A stretch of 64,000 nt of DNA, taken from NCBI RefSeq assembly GCF_030913635.1, contig NZ_CP133188.1:1364001-1428000 (forward strand). Direction: 5' to 3'. Each line of letters begins with the position of its first letter. The stretch's first letter is position 1. The position numbers and the translations under genes were made by a program. This document shows, in pieces, positions 1 to 10,398 of the stretch. This stretch comes from Sedimentibacter sp. MB35-C1 (GTDB lineage Bacteria > Bacillota > Clostridia > Tissierellales > Sedimentibacteraceae). Under the pieces are notes generated by a model, which was given only the letters and a program-made list of their open reading frames with translations, did no database searches and had not been told where the DNA came from.

Positions 1-264
1 CTGGGATTAGTGGCTTTCAGCTTTGGAACTGCAACAGGAGTTATTTTTGGTAAAATCATGTACAAAGTTTCCGGAGGAAAAGTGAATCCATTGATAGGTT
101 CAGCGGGAGTATCTGCTGTACCTATGGCCGCAAGAGTTTCACAGGTTGTAGGTCAGCAGGAAAACCCTGGGAACTTTCTTCTGATGCATGCTATGGGGCC
201 CAATGTTGCGGGAGTTATAGGCTCAGCCATAGCGGCGGGACTATTGTTATCAATATTTGGTTAA
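1..264 (+). CDS. Biotin-dependent sodium-pump decarboxylase beta subunit, C-terminal part
   Basis: The reading frame is open from base 1, so the gene starts outside the window and only its last 87 codons are seen. The Gly/Ala-rich membrane segments and the motif [14 protein letters not shown] match the C-terminus of the OadB/GcdB/MmdB family. These membrane subunits couple decarboxylation of oxaloacetate, glutaconyl-CoA or methylmalonyl-CoA to sodium export. Which substrate applies cannot be told from the tail; the acyl-CoA thioesterase-like gene that follows weakly favours an acyl-CoA substrate (inference). The next gene starts 20 bases downstream, so the two probably share a transcript. Confidence 0.85.
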   Translation: MGLVAFSFGTATGVIFGKIMYKVSGGKVNPLIGSAGVSAVPMAARVSQVVGQQENPGNFLLMHAMGPNVAGVIGSAIAAGLLLSIFG

Positions 265-284
265 TATAAATATAGGAGGTTTTT

Positions 285-686
285 ATGATTGAACATAAGA
301 TTTATGCAGGATTATCAGCATCCTATGAGAAAGTCATAACTGCATCTGACTCATATTTGTCAAATGCTGTAATGATTGACAACCTTATGTCTACTCCTGC
401 TCTATTGTCAACGGTGATAGAAGCGTCGTGGAACATGCTTAAACCTTATATACCCACAGAGCATATAACAGTCGTAACTGATTTTTATTTGAATCATCAT
501 GAACCTACACTTGTTGGAGAAAAGGTAAAATTTTCATTAGTAGTTGAAAAAATTGAATATGACAAAATTCATGTTAATTTTACTGGAACAGACCACATAG
601 GAGAATTTTGCAGAGGAACGTTGGTTAAGGCAATTGTTAGATACGACAAGCTTTTAGAAGCAGCATACAAAAGAGTAAAAATGTAA
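285..686 (+). CDS. Thioesterase-like hotdog protein (FlK-type)
   Basis: This 133-residue protein has the size and pattern of single-domain hotdog thioesterases of the fluoroacetyl-CoA thioesterase-like family. The central segment NAVMIDNLMSTPALLSTVIEAS would be the long hotdog helix, followed by beta-strands around residues 60-115. An AGGAGG site lies 7 bases before the ATG. It sits directly behind the decarboxylase beta subunit and is probably co-transcribed with it. A role in hydrolysing a stray acyl-CoA is inferred; the substrate is unknown. Confidence 0.7.
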   Translation: MIEHKIYAGLSASYEKVITASDSYLSNAVMIDNLMSTPALLSTVIEASWNMLKPYIPTEHITVVTDFYLNHHEPTLVGEKVKFSLVVEKIEYDKIHVNFTGTDHIGEFCRGTLVKAIVRYDKLLEAAYKRVKM

Positions 687-750
687 TAAAAACTTACCTG
701 AAAACTATTTATTATGAACAGATGAGATTAGTAAACAACAGAGGAACAGA

Positions 751-794
751 AAAAAGCAACAGATAGGTAGCTTTTCAGCTCCTCTGTTGCTTTT
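751..794. terminator. Bidirectional intrinsic terminator
   Basis: The arms AAAAGCAACAGA and TCTGTTGCTTTT form a 12-bp stem with a loop of about 19 bases and are flanked by A and T runs. It lies between the plus-strand thioesterase gene and the minus-strand aldolase gene and can stop transcription from both sides. Confidence 0.85.
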
Positions 795-804
795 ATTATA
801 TTAT

Positions 805-1770
<966 letters not shown>

Positions 1771-1985
1771 CTATTAATAAGTTTATTATACTATATCAAT
1801 ATGTAAAAAACATCAAATATTTTTAAAAATTTATTTAATTTTTGAATACTTTTAATTTTTCCGATATAAAATATGTATAATAGAATTAAATAAAGAAATA
1901 ATGAGTAAGTTAAAGTAAAGATTAAATTTACTCACAAAAATGGAATTATTAATGCAAAATAGAGTAAAATTAGATAATATGGCAC

Positions 1986-2014
1986 TTGAAAACAATTCTG
2001 CTAATGGTTATTAT
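1986..2014 (+). promoter_or_regulatory. Sigma-A promoter of groESL
   Basis: TTGAAA (1986-1991) and TATTAT (2009-2014) are separated by 17 bases. The predicted start near 2021 places the CIRCE element within the first bases of the transcript. The rest of the 369-base fba-groES gap is AT-rich; the only other structure I see is a 7-bp TGAGTAA/TTACTCA inverted repeat near 1900-1935. Confidence 0.75.
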
Positions 2015-2028
2015 ATACATTATAAGTG

Positions 2029-2055
2029 TTAGCACTCTAAGTTGCCGAGTGCTAA
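2029..2055 (+). promoter_or_regulatory. CIRCE operator (HrcA binding site)
   Basis: This is a perfect copy of the CIRCE consensus: TTAGCACTC, 9 bases, GAGTGCTAA. It lies just downstream of the groESL promoter. In Bacillota, HrcA bound here represses the chaperonin operon and is released under heat stress. hrcA itself is not in the window. Confidence 0.98.
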
Positions 2056-2100
2056 CAATAATCTGGATAATAATAACATTAAATAAAATAGGAGGAATAA

Positions 2101-2385
<285 letters not shown>

Positions 2386-2388
2386 TAA

Positions 2389-4053
<1,665 letters not shown>

Positions 4054-4113
4054 TAAGTGTCCAAACCGCTGAGAACCAATAACTATATATAAAAATTTAA
4101 TTTAATAATATTT

Positions 4114-4157
4114 AGAGGCGTTTCAGAATTATGTAATTTTGAAATGCCTCTTTTTTT
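4114..4157 (+). terminator. Intrinsic terminator of groESL
   Basis: A long stem begins AGAGGC and ends GCCTCT, with an ATGT-centred loop and a few wobble or mismatched positions. It is followed by seven T residues. Confidence 0.9.
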
Positions 4158-4214
4158 ATGAATCTAATATATGAATTAGCCGTAATATTTTATATTTTCT
4201 TTAAAAAACAAATA

Positions 4215-4223
4215 TGATATAAT
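4215..4223 (+). promoter_or_regulatory. Extended -10 promoter of the sigma-54 activator gene
   Basis: TGATATAAT is an extended -10 box (TGn plus a perfect TATAAT). There is no good -35 box, as is usual for extended -10 promoters. It would start a leader of about 25 bases ahead of the activator gene, so the activator itself appears to use sigma-A. Confidence 0.55.
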
Positions 4224-4254
4224 GTAAAGCAAAATTACTATTAGGGTGAAATTT

Positions 4255-5979
4255 ATGTATAACTTGTCTAACATTGCTGAGACGGTCCAAAAGTATGCGA
4301 AAATTACGGCTGAAATTGCCAAGGTTGATGTAGAGGTAGTTAACTCAAAGTTAATAAGAGTTGCGGGCACAGGTATATTCAGTGAAGGAATAAATACGGA
4401 CGTATCTGAAAATTCTCATGTCTATAAAAATGCCATAGCAACCGGTGAAAGACAAATAGTGCTTGAACCCGGGAAAGATGAAAGATGCAAAAATTGTAGT
4501 CTTAAGGAAGACTGCGGCGAAGCATTTGAAATATCAATGCCTATAAATATGAAGGGACAAATAATAGGTGTAATAGGTATGGCCTGTGCCAGTTTGGAAT
4601 CAAAGAAGTTTATAGTGGACAATCTGGACAGCTACCTGGATTTTTTGTCACAGATTGCTGATTTCATTGCTGCAAAAGCTTATGAATATGAAGAGGAAAA
4701 GAATAAAGTAGCAATTATAAATATGCTTAAGCTGATAACACGAAGCATGGATGAAGGGGCTATTATAATTAACAACGAAGGAAATGTAGACACTATAAAT
4801 CTCAGTGCTAAGAAACAGCTGGGGATATCACGAGTAATAAATAATGAAAAAATTTTTATAGAAGCAACAGGAGACACTGTCAATAACAGTAAGGAGTACA
4901 GGGTCAGGATAGGAGAAAATGTAAATACGGTTATCGGTGACATATATGATGTTTCTGAAAACCCTATGTATAAGCAGGTAATGCTGTTCAAAGATTTAAA
5001 CGACATTCAGTCAAATATATATGCTATGACTTCAACGGTTAATGCGCTGAATACTGACAAAATTATAGGGAGCAGCAAAAAAACGATTGAGCTTAAAGAA
5101 GAGATTATAAAGGTTTCAAATTCATTTTCAACAGTTCTTATAACAGGAGAAAGCGGAAGCGGAAAAGAAGTCGTAGCTACGGCAATATGGCAGAATTCAG
5201 ATAGAAGAAATAATAGGTTTGTGGCTATAAACTGTGCGGCAATACCTGAGCCTCTGCTGGAAAGTGAACTGTTTGGCTATGTGAAGGGAGCATTTACAGG
5301 AGCAGATCCTAACGGAAAAATAGGAAAATTTGAGCTGGCAAACCACGGTGTGATTTTTTTAGACGAAATAGGTGATATGCCTATTTATCTTCAATCAAAA
5401 CTATTGAGAGTTATTCAGGATAAAAAGGTAATAAGAATAGGCTCAAACCAAGTCATTCCGCTTGATGTGAGAATAATAGCTGCCACAAACAAGAATTTGA
5501 GACAAATGATTACAGAAAATAAATTTCGCGAAGATTTGTATTACAGGCTTAATGTTATACCTATAGAGATTCCTCCCCTTAGAGAAAGGAAAGAGGATAT
5601 TAAAGATCTGATTTATCATTTTGTACATTACTATAGAAAGATGTTCGGTAAGAATTTTGTTAGAATTGAAGATAAAACCATGCAAAAGCTTATTGAATAT
5701 CCATGGTACGGCAATGTAAGAGAGTTGGAAAATACTGTTGAATTTATGGTAAATATGATGGAGAGAGGTATCATAAACGATAATGCTCTTCCTATTAATA
5801 TAAAGAAAGAGGATTACAAAGTAAGTATAAAAAAAGATAAAATAAGAACTTTAAAGGAAATGGAATATGAGGAAATTAGAAAGGCAGTAGAATATTACGG
5901 AAATACAACGGAAGGCAAGATTGAGGCGGCCAACGCCCTGGGTATAGGAATTGCTACGTTGTACAGGAAGCTGCAATAA
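4255..5979 (+). CDS. Sigma-54-dependent enhancer-binding transcriptional activator
   Basis: The 574-residue protein has an N-terminal sensory region (about 1-150, GAF-like) with a cysteine motif C78-x2-C81-x5-C87. A PAS-like stretch follows, then an AAA+ sigma-54 interaction domain with Walker A GESGSGKE near 298 and the sigma-54 contact loop GAFTGA near 345. A Fis-type helix-turn-helix ends the protein (AANALGIGIATLYRKL). It should bind enhancers and hydrolyse ATP to open sigma-54 promoters. The frame extends to a GTG at 4246, but AGGGTG spaced 6 bases before the ATG at 4255 makes that the better start. The next operon carries a consensus sigma-54 promoter and repeated palindromes, so it is the probable target. 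The inducer is unknown; a purine or redox signal is inferred. Confidence 0.93.
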   Translation: MYNLSNIAETVQKYAKITAEIAKVDVEVVNSKLIRVAGTGIFSEGINTDVSENSHVYKNAIATGERQIVLEPGKDERCKNCSLKEDCGEAFEISMPINMKGQIIGVIGMACASLESKKFIVDNLDSYLDFLSQIADFIAAKAYEYEEEKNKVAIINMLKLITRSMDEGAIIINNEGNVDTINLSAKKQLGISRVINNEKIFIEATGDTVNNSKEYRVRIGENVNTVIGDIYDVSENPMYKQVMLFKDLNDIQSNIYAMTSTVNALNTDKIIGSSKKTIELKEEIIKVSNSFSTVLITGESGSGKEVVATAIWQNSDRRNNRFVAINCAAIPEPLLESELFGYVKGAFTGADPNGKIGKFELANHGVIFLDEIGDMPIYLQSKLLRVIQDKKVIRIGSNQVIPLDVRIIAATNKNLRQMITENKFREDLYYRLNVIPIEIPPLRERKEDIKDLIYHFVHYYRKMFGKNFVRIEDKTMQKLIEYPWYGNVRELENTVEFMVNMMERGIINDNALPINIKKEDYKVSIKKDKIRTLKEMEYEEIRKAVEYYGNTTEGKIEAANALGIGIATLYRKLQ

Positions 5980-5984
5980 GATTG

Positions 5985-6020
5985 AACCTTCGTTGCGCAT
6001 TAAGCGACGGAGGTTTTTTT
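5985..6020 (+). terminator. Intrinsic terminator of the activator gene
   Basis: The 12-bp stem (AACCTTCGTTGC with GCGACGGAGGTT, two G-U wobbles) has a 7-base loop and a run of T residues. It separates the activator transcript from the purine operon. Confidence 0.88.
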
Positions 6021-6137
6021 ATTATGACACGCTTTAAAAGATTTTAATAATAAATATTGTTTGTAGGGGCTTTTATCTGTGTATGTAGTAAAAATAATCA
6101 ATATTTTTTGTCGAATTTCATTTGCTTTTAATAAAAA

Positions 6138-6152
6138 TTATCAAAATGATAA
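6138..6152 (+). promoter_or_regulatory. Enhancer palindrome 1 (TTATCA-N3-TGATAA)
   Basis: The sequence TTATCAAAATGATAA is a perfect inverted repeat centred at 6145, about 350 bases before the predicted sigma-54 start site. A half-site, TTTATCAAAATTTG, follows at 6158-6171, one or two helical turns away. It is probably a binding site for the neighbouring Fis-type activator (inference from position and repetition). Confidence 0.6.
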
Positions 6153-6290
6153 TAATGTTTATCAAAATTTGTTTGTGGCAAAATAATATTATTTAATTTG
6201 TTAATTATTAATCAATGAAAACCATATGAAAACTGCACTTCGTAATAATATCATAAAATTATTGTTAATAAAATTCAAATCTTAAACCGT

Positions 6291-6305
6291 TTATCAAAAT
6301 GATAA
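6291..6305 (+). promoter_or_regulatory. Enhancer palindrome 2 (TTATCA-N3-TGATAA)
   Basis: This is an exact second copy of TTATCAAAATGATAA, centred at 6298, about 195 bases upstream of the predicted sigma-54 start. The distance is typical of upstream activating sequences for enhancer-binding proteins. Confidence 0.68.
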
Positions 6306-6309
6306 ATTT

Positions 6310-6324
6310 TTATCAATTTGATAA
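6310..6324 (+). promoter_or_regulatory. Enhancer palindrome 3 (TTATCA-N3-TGATAA)
   Basis: TTATCAATTTGATAA has the same arms with a different centre and is centred at 6317, 19 bases from palindrome 2. The near two-turn spacing would put two activator dimers on the same DNA face. Confidence 0.68.
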
Positions 6325-6467
6325 AAAGCGTTGTAATATAATATTTCTTGTAAGAATTGAATAATTTGAGCAAAATTTAATGAATAGTGCACATATTGAA
6401 ATATCAAGGAATAAAAATTACACTTTGTATAAAACTAAAAAAATAAAATTGAAATGCGAAAAAAAGC

Positions 6468-6483
6468 TGGCACGTATTTTGCT
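6468..6483 (+). promoter_or_regulatory. Sigma-54 (-24/-12) promoter of the purine operon
   Basis: TGGCACG-N4-TTGCT fits the sigma-54 consensus exactly, with the required GG-N10-GC spacing. Transcription should begin near 6494, about 30 bases before the ygeX start codon. The rest of the 544-base gap (5980-6523) is very AT-rich and holds the activator terminator and the palindromes. Confidence 0.9.
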
Positions 6484-6523
6484 ATTAATATTACTGTAAA
6501 ATTATTTAAGAAAGGTAGTAGAA

Positions 6524-7732
6524 ATGACTGTTAAATATGATTTAGTACAAAATAACGTCTCTAAAAGAGATAAAACAGATTTAAGTTTTTTAAATGAAGA
6601 TGTAGCTAAAAAGGTTTTAAAATATCATTCAAGTTTTGATCAATATTCTGAAACTCCACTTGTTGAATTAAAGGAGTTAGCAAAATATCTCGGGTTAAGT
6701 GATGTGTTTGTTAAGGATGAATCTTATAGGTTTGGCCTAAATGCATTTAAGGTTTTGGGCGGAAGTTTTACAATTGGACAATATATAGCAAAGAAGCTTG
6801 GGAAGGATATCGATGAGCTTCCGTATAATACACTTATTTCCGATGAGGTAAAAAAGAAATTAGGTGAACTTACATTTATAACGGCAACTGATGGAAATCA
6901 CGGCAGAGGTATTGCGTGGACGGCTGAGCAATTAAAGCAAAAAGCCATAGTATATATGCCAAAGGGCAGTGCTCTGGAAAGGCGTGACAGGATAAGAGCT
7001 CACGGAGCTGTATGCGAAATAACTGAGTGGAACTATGATGATACTGTAAGGTATTGCAATGAATTAGCTGAAAGAAACGGCTATGTGATGGTTCAAGATA
7101 CATCGTGGCCAGGATATGAGGAACTGCCAAGGTGGATTATGCAGGGATATATGTCAATGGCATATGAAGCTTATTTGAAACTAAAAAAAGAAAATAAGAA
7201 ACCGACTCATATCTTTCTGCAGGCAGGTGTTGGTTCTATGGCATCGGCCGTGTGCGGATTTTTTTCATCAATATATGCAGATGATAAACCTTTGATAACT
7301 ATTGTTGAGCCTAGCAAGGCGGCGTGCTTGTATAAAACTGCTAAAGCTGATGATGGTAAACTGCATCCTGTTACAGGAGAAATGAATACTATTATGGCAG
7401 GTCTTGCGTGTGGAGAGCCGGTCACAATAGGATGGCCTGTTTTACATGCGTATGCAGATAACTTTTTGTCAGTCCCAGAAGAAACGGCTGCGCATGGAAT
7501 GAGAGTTTTAGGTAATCCTCTTAAGGGAGATGAAAGAGTTATATCAGGAGAAAGCGGAGCAGCTACTATGGGAGTTGTCTCACAGGTAATGAAGTCAGGA
7601 GAGCTTAAAGGTATCAAAGAAGTTTTGAAGCTTGACCAAAATTCTGTTGTACTTATGTTCAGCACGGAAGGCGACACATATTTCGAAGGATACAGGGATA
7701 TTGTTTGGAATGGATTATATCCAAATAAATAA
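6524..7732 (+). CDS. ygeX: Diaminopropionate ammonia-lyase
   Basis: This 402-residue PLP enzyme converts 2,3-diaminopropionate to pyruvate and two ammonia molecules. The PLP lysine is probably K76 in RFGLNAFKVLGGS, and the N-T-D-G-N-H-G type substrate/cofactor segment is seen as TATDGNHGRG. The length matches E. coli YgeX. It is the first gene after the sigma-54 promoter. In anaerobic urate/purine degradation clusters this enzyme acts late, on diaminopropionate-type intermediates; that placement is from family context and not shown by this sequence. Confidence 0.93.
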   Translation: MTVKYDLVQNNVSKRDKTDLSFLNEDVAKKVLKYHSSFDQYSETPLVELKELAKYLGLSDVFVKDESYRFGLNAFKVLGGSFTIGQYIAKKLGKDIDELPYNTLISDEVKKKLGELTFITATDGNHGRGIAWTAEQLKQKAIVYMPKGSALERRDRIRAHGAVCEITEWNYDDTVRYCNELAERNGYVMVQDTSWPGYEELPRWIMQGYMSMAYEAYLKLKKENKKPTHIFLQAGVGSMASAVCGFFSSIYADDKPLITIVEPSKAACLYKTAKADDGKLHPVTGEMNTIMAGLACGEPVTIGWPVLHAYADNFLSVPEETAAHGMRVLGNPLKGDERVISGESGAATMGVVSQVMKSGELKGIKEVLKLDQNSVVLMFSTEGDTYFEGYRDIVWNGLYPNK

Positions 7733-7799
7733 GAATAATCCAATATATAAATAAAGTTCAGGTTCTATTAAAAATTAAATGACTATTAAGGAGAGAGAA

Positions 7800-8996
7800 A
7801 TGAATAAGAATTTCAATGAATTGTTAGAAAATTTAAAAAAATTAGATTACAAGGATCTTTATCACAACGATTTTTTCTTGACATGGGATAAAACTCAAGA
7901 AGAATTGGAAGCTATATTTACAGTTGCTGAAACTCTAAGGTACATGAGAGAGAACAATATAAGCCCTAAAATATTTGATTCAGGCTTGGGTATTTCATTG
8001 TTTAGAGATAATTCAACAAGAACAAGATTTTCATTTGCTTCTGCCTGCAATTTTTTAGGACTGGAAATTCAGGACTTGGATGAGGGTAAATCACAAATAG
8101 CTCATGGGGAAACTGTAAAGGAAACTTCAAATATGATTTCATTTATGGCTGACGTAATAGGCATACGTGATGACATGTATATCGGGAAAGGTCACACTTA
8201 TCAGAAGTCTGTTGCGGAATATGTTGAAGAAGGCTACAAGGATGGCGTGTTGGAGCAAAGACCCACAATTGTTAATCTGCAGTGTGATATAGATCATCCA
8301 ACTCAAACAATGGCAGATGCTCTTCACTTGATAAATGAATTTGGAGGAATCGAAAATCTTAAGGGCAAGAAAATAGCTATGACATGGGCATATTCACCTT
8401 CATACGGAAAGCCTCTGTCTGTTCCTCAGGGGATAATCGGATTGCTTACAAGATTTGGAATGGACGTAGTTCTTGCTCATCCTGAAGGATATGAAATAAT
8501 GCCTGAGGTTGAAGAAGTTGCAAAGAAAAACGCCGAGCAGTACGGAGGGTCATTTACAAAAACAAACTCCATGGCTGAAGCATTCAAAGATGCTGATATA
8601 GTATATCCTAAGAGCTGGGCTCCTTTCGCGGCAATGGAAGAAAGAACAAATCTTTATGGTGAAGGCAAATTCGATGAAATAAAAGAGCTGGAAAAGAAGC
8701 TGCTGGCTCAAAATGCAAATCATAAGGACTGGGCTTGTACTGAGGAGCTGATGAAGACTACAAAAGAGGGGAAAGCTCTGTATCTTCACTGTCTTCCTGC
8801 TGATATAACTGGTTTGAGCTGTGCGGAAGGTGAAGTTGATGCCAGTGTGTTTGACAGATACAGGATTCCTCTTTATAAAGAAGCAAGCTACAAACCTTAT
8901 ATTATAGCATCTATGATATTCTTACAGAAAATTAAAAATCCAGTAGAGACATTACAAAACTTGGTAGATAAAAATAAAGCAAGATTAGAAAGATAG
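7800..8996 (+). CDS. ygeW: Knotted carbamoyltransferase YgeW
   Basis: The protein is 398 residues and belongs to the aspartate/ornithine carbamoyltransferase fold. The carbamoyl-phosphate motif is STRTR (residues 72-76), HPTQTMAD follows near 160, and HCLP lies near 330. The YgeW branch has no firmly proven substrate and travels with purine catabolism genes. With the carbamate kinase downstream, it could run in the catabolic direction, releasing carbamoyl phosphate for ATP (inference). An upstream in-frame ATG at 7779 exists, but AAGGAG six bases before the ATG at 7800 fixes the start. Confidence 0.9.
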   Translation: MNKNFNELLENLKKLDYKDLYHNDFFLTWDKTQEELEAIFTVAETLRYMRENNISPKIFDSGLGISLFRDNSTRTRFSFASACNFLGLEIQDLDEGKSQIAHGETVKETSNMISFMADVIGIRDDMYIGKGHTYQKSVAEYVEEGYKDGVLEQRPTIVNLQCDIDHPTQTMADALHLINEFGGIENLKGKKIAMTWAYSPSYGKPLSVPQGIIGLLTRFGMDVVLAHPEGYEIMPEVEEVAKKNAEQYGGSFTKTNSMAEAFKDADIVYPKSWAPFAAMEERTNLYGEGKFDEIKELEKKLLAQNANHKDWACTEELMKTTKEGKALYLHCLPADITGLSCAEGEVDASVFDRYRIPLYKEASYKPYIIASMIFLQKIKNPVETLQNLVDKNKARLER

Positions 8997-9011
8997 TTGG
9001 AGGAAGAAGAA

Positions 9012-10331
9012 ATGGCAAATTTAGATTTTAATAAAATTAAGCAGGCTGCACAAGGATATGAAAAAGAAATGACTAAATTTTTAAGAGATTTGGTAGCTAT
9101 TCCCGGTGAGTCGTGTGAGGAAAAAGGCGTAGTTGACCGCATTGCACAAGAAATGAAATCGGTGGGATTTGATAAGGTTGAGATAGATCCTCAGGGAAAT
9201 GTTCTCGGATATATGGGAACAGGAAAAACATTGGTTGGGTTTGACGCTCATATTGATACCGTTGGTATAGGAAATATTGCAAACTGGAATTTTGACCCGT
9301 ATGAGGGATTTGAATCTGAAACTGAGATAGGCGGGCGCGGTACCTCCGATCAGTTGGGAGGTATTGTATCATCTGTTTACGGAGCAAAAATTATGAAGGA
9401 CTTAGGCCTTTTAAATGATCAATATACAGCATTGGTTGTCGGATCTGTTCAGGAAGAAGATTGTGATGGTCTATGCTGGGAATATATAATTAAAGAAGGC
9501 AAAATAAGACCTGAGTTTGTTGTATCAACAGAACCTACCGATGGCGGTATTTACAGAGGTCAAAGAGGACGTATGGAAATCCGCGTTGATGTTCAGGGCG
9601 TATCTTGCCACGGTTCGGCTCCGGAAAGAGGAGACAACGCAATTTATAAAATGGCTGAAATATTAATGAATATAAGAGATCTTAATGAAAATGATGCTAC
9701 TGATGATAAAGAAGTTAAAGGCCTGGTAAAGATGCTGGATGAAAAATACAACGGCGAATGGAAAGAAGCTCGATTCCTTGGAAGAGGAACTGTGACAACT
9801 TCTCAGATTTTCTTTACTTCACCAAGCCGCTGTGCAGTTGCAGACTCATGCTCGATTTCATTAGACAGACGTATGACTGCCGGTGAAACCTGGGAAAGTT
9901 GTCTTGAGGAAATTCGCCAATTGCCAGCTGTTAAAAAATACGGCGCAAAAGTAAGTATGTATAATTATGATAGGCCAAGCTACACAGGATTGGTATATCC
10001 TATTGAATGTTACTTCCCAACTTGGGTAATTCCTGAGGATCACAGTGTTACAAAAGCAATGGAAGAAGCATATATGGGACTTTATGGAACGATCAGAAGC
10101 GGTTCTCCGGAAACGGATGAAATGAGAAAGGTTCGTCCACTTACGGACAAATGGACATTCTCAACAAATGGAGTTTCTATAATGGGGCGAAATGGTATTC
10201 CTGTAATAGGCTTCGGACCGGGAGCAGAAGCACAGGCGCATGCACCTAACGAAAAAACATGGAAAGAGGATTTAGTTAAATGTGCTGCGGTATATGCTGC
10301 ACTTCCTACAATATACACTGATAACAAATAA
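9012..10331 (+). CDS. ygeY: M20-family metallohydrolase YgeY
   Basis: The 439-residue protein has M20 peptidase/deacylase metal motifs: FDAHIDTVG near residue 80, [10 protein letters not shown] near 110, the EE pair in VQEEDCDG near 150, and a late HAPNE histidine. The dimerisation domain carries [10 protein letters not shown]. It is the family annotated as a selenium-metabolism hydrolase because it co-occurs with selenium-dependent molybdenum hydroxylases; it probably hydrolyses a C-N bond in a purine-derived intermediate. The TTG at 8997 overlaps the GGAGGAAG site, so the ATG at 9012 is taken as the start. Confidence 0.9.
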   Translation: MANLDFNKIKQAAQGYEKEMTKFLRDLVAIPGESCEEKGVVDRIAQEMKSVGFDKVEIDPQGNVLGYMGTGKTLVGFDAHIDTVGIGNIANWNFDPYEGFESETEIGGRGTSDQLGGIVSSVYGAKIMKDLGLLNDQYTALVVGSVQEEDCDGLCWEYIIKEGKIRPEFVVSTEPTDGGIYRGQRGRMEIRVDVQGVSCHGSAPERGDNAIYKMAEILMNIRDLNENDATDDKEVKGLVKMLDEKYNGEWKEARFLGRGTVTTSQIFFTSPSRCAVADSCSISLDRRMTAGETWESCLEEIRQLPAVKKYGAKVSMYNYDRPSYTGLVYPIECYFPTWVIPEDHSVTKAMEEAYMGLYGTIRSGSPETDEMRKVRPLTDKWTFSTNGVSIMGRNGIPVIGFGPGAEAQAHAPNEKTWKEDLVKCAAVYAALPTIYTDNK

Positions 10332-10349
10332 TTAAATAGGTTCAGGCTA

Positions 10350-10368
10350 GGGACGGAATTTCCGTCCC
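10350..10368 (+). other. Intercistronic GC-rich hairpin
   Basis: The perfect arms GGGACGGA and TCCGTCCC surround a 3-base loop between ygeY and the ygfK-like gene. There is no T run, so it is more likely an RNA stability or processing element than a terminator. Confidence 0.6.
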
Positions 10369-10398
10369 CCGTCTCGTTACTGAAGAAAGGCGATTACT

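Noticed and set aside
1860-1868. CCGATAT sequence resembling a sigma-28 -10 box upstream of groES
   Set aside because: It lacks the leading G and a -35 box at 15 bases, and the groESL operon has a clear sigma-A promoter and CIRCE.
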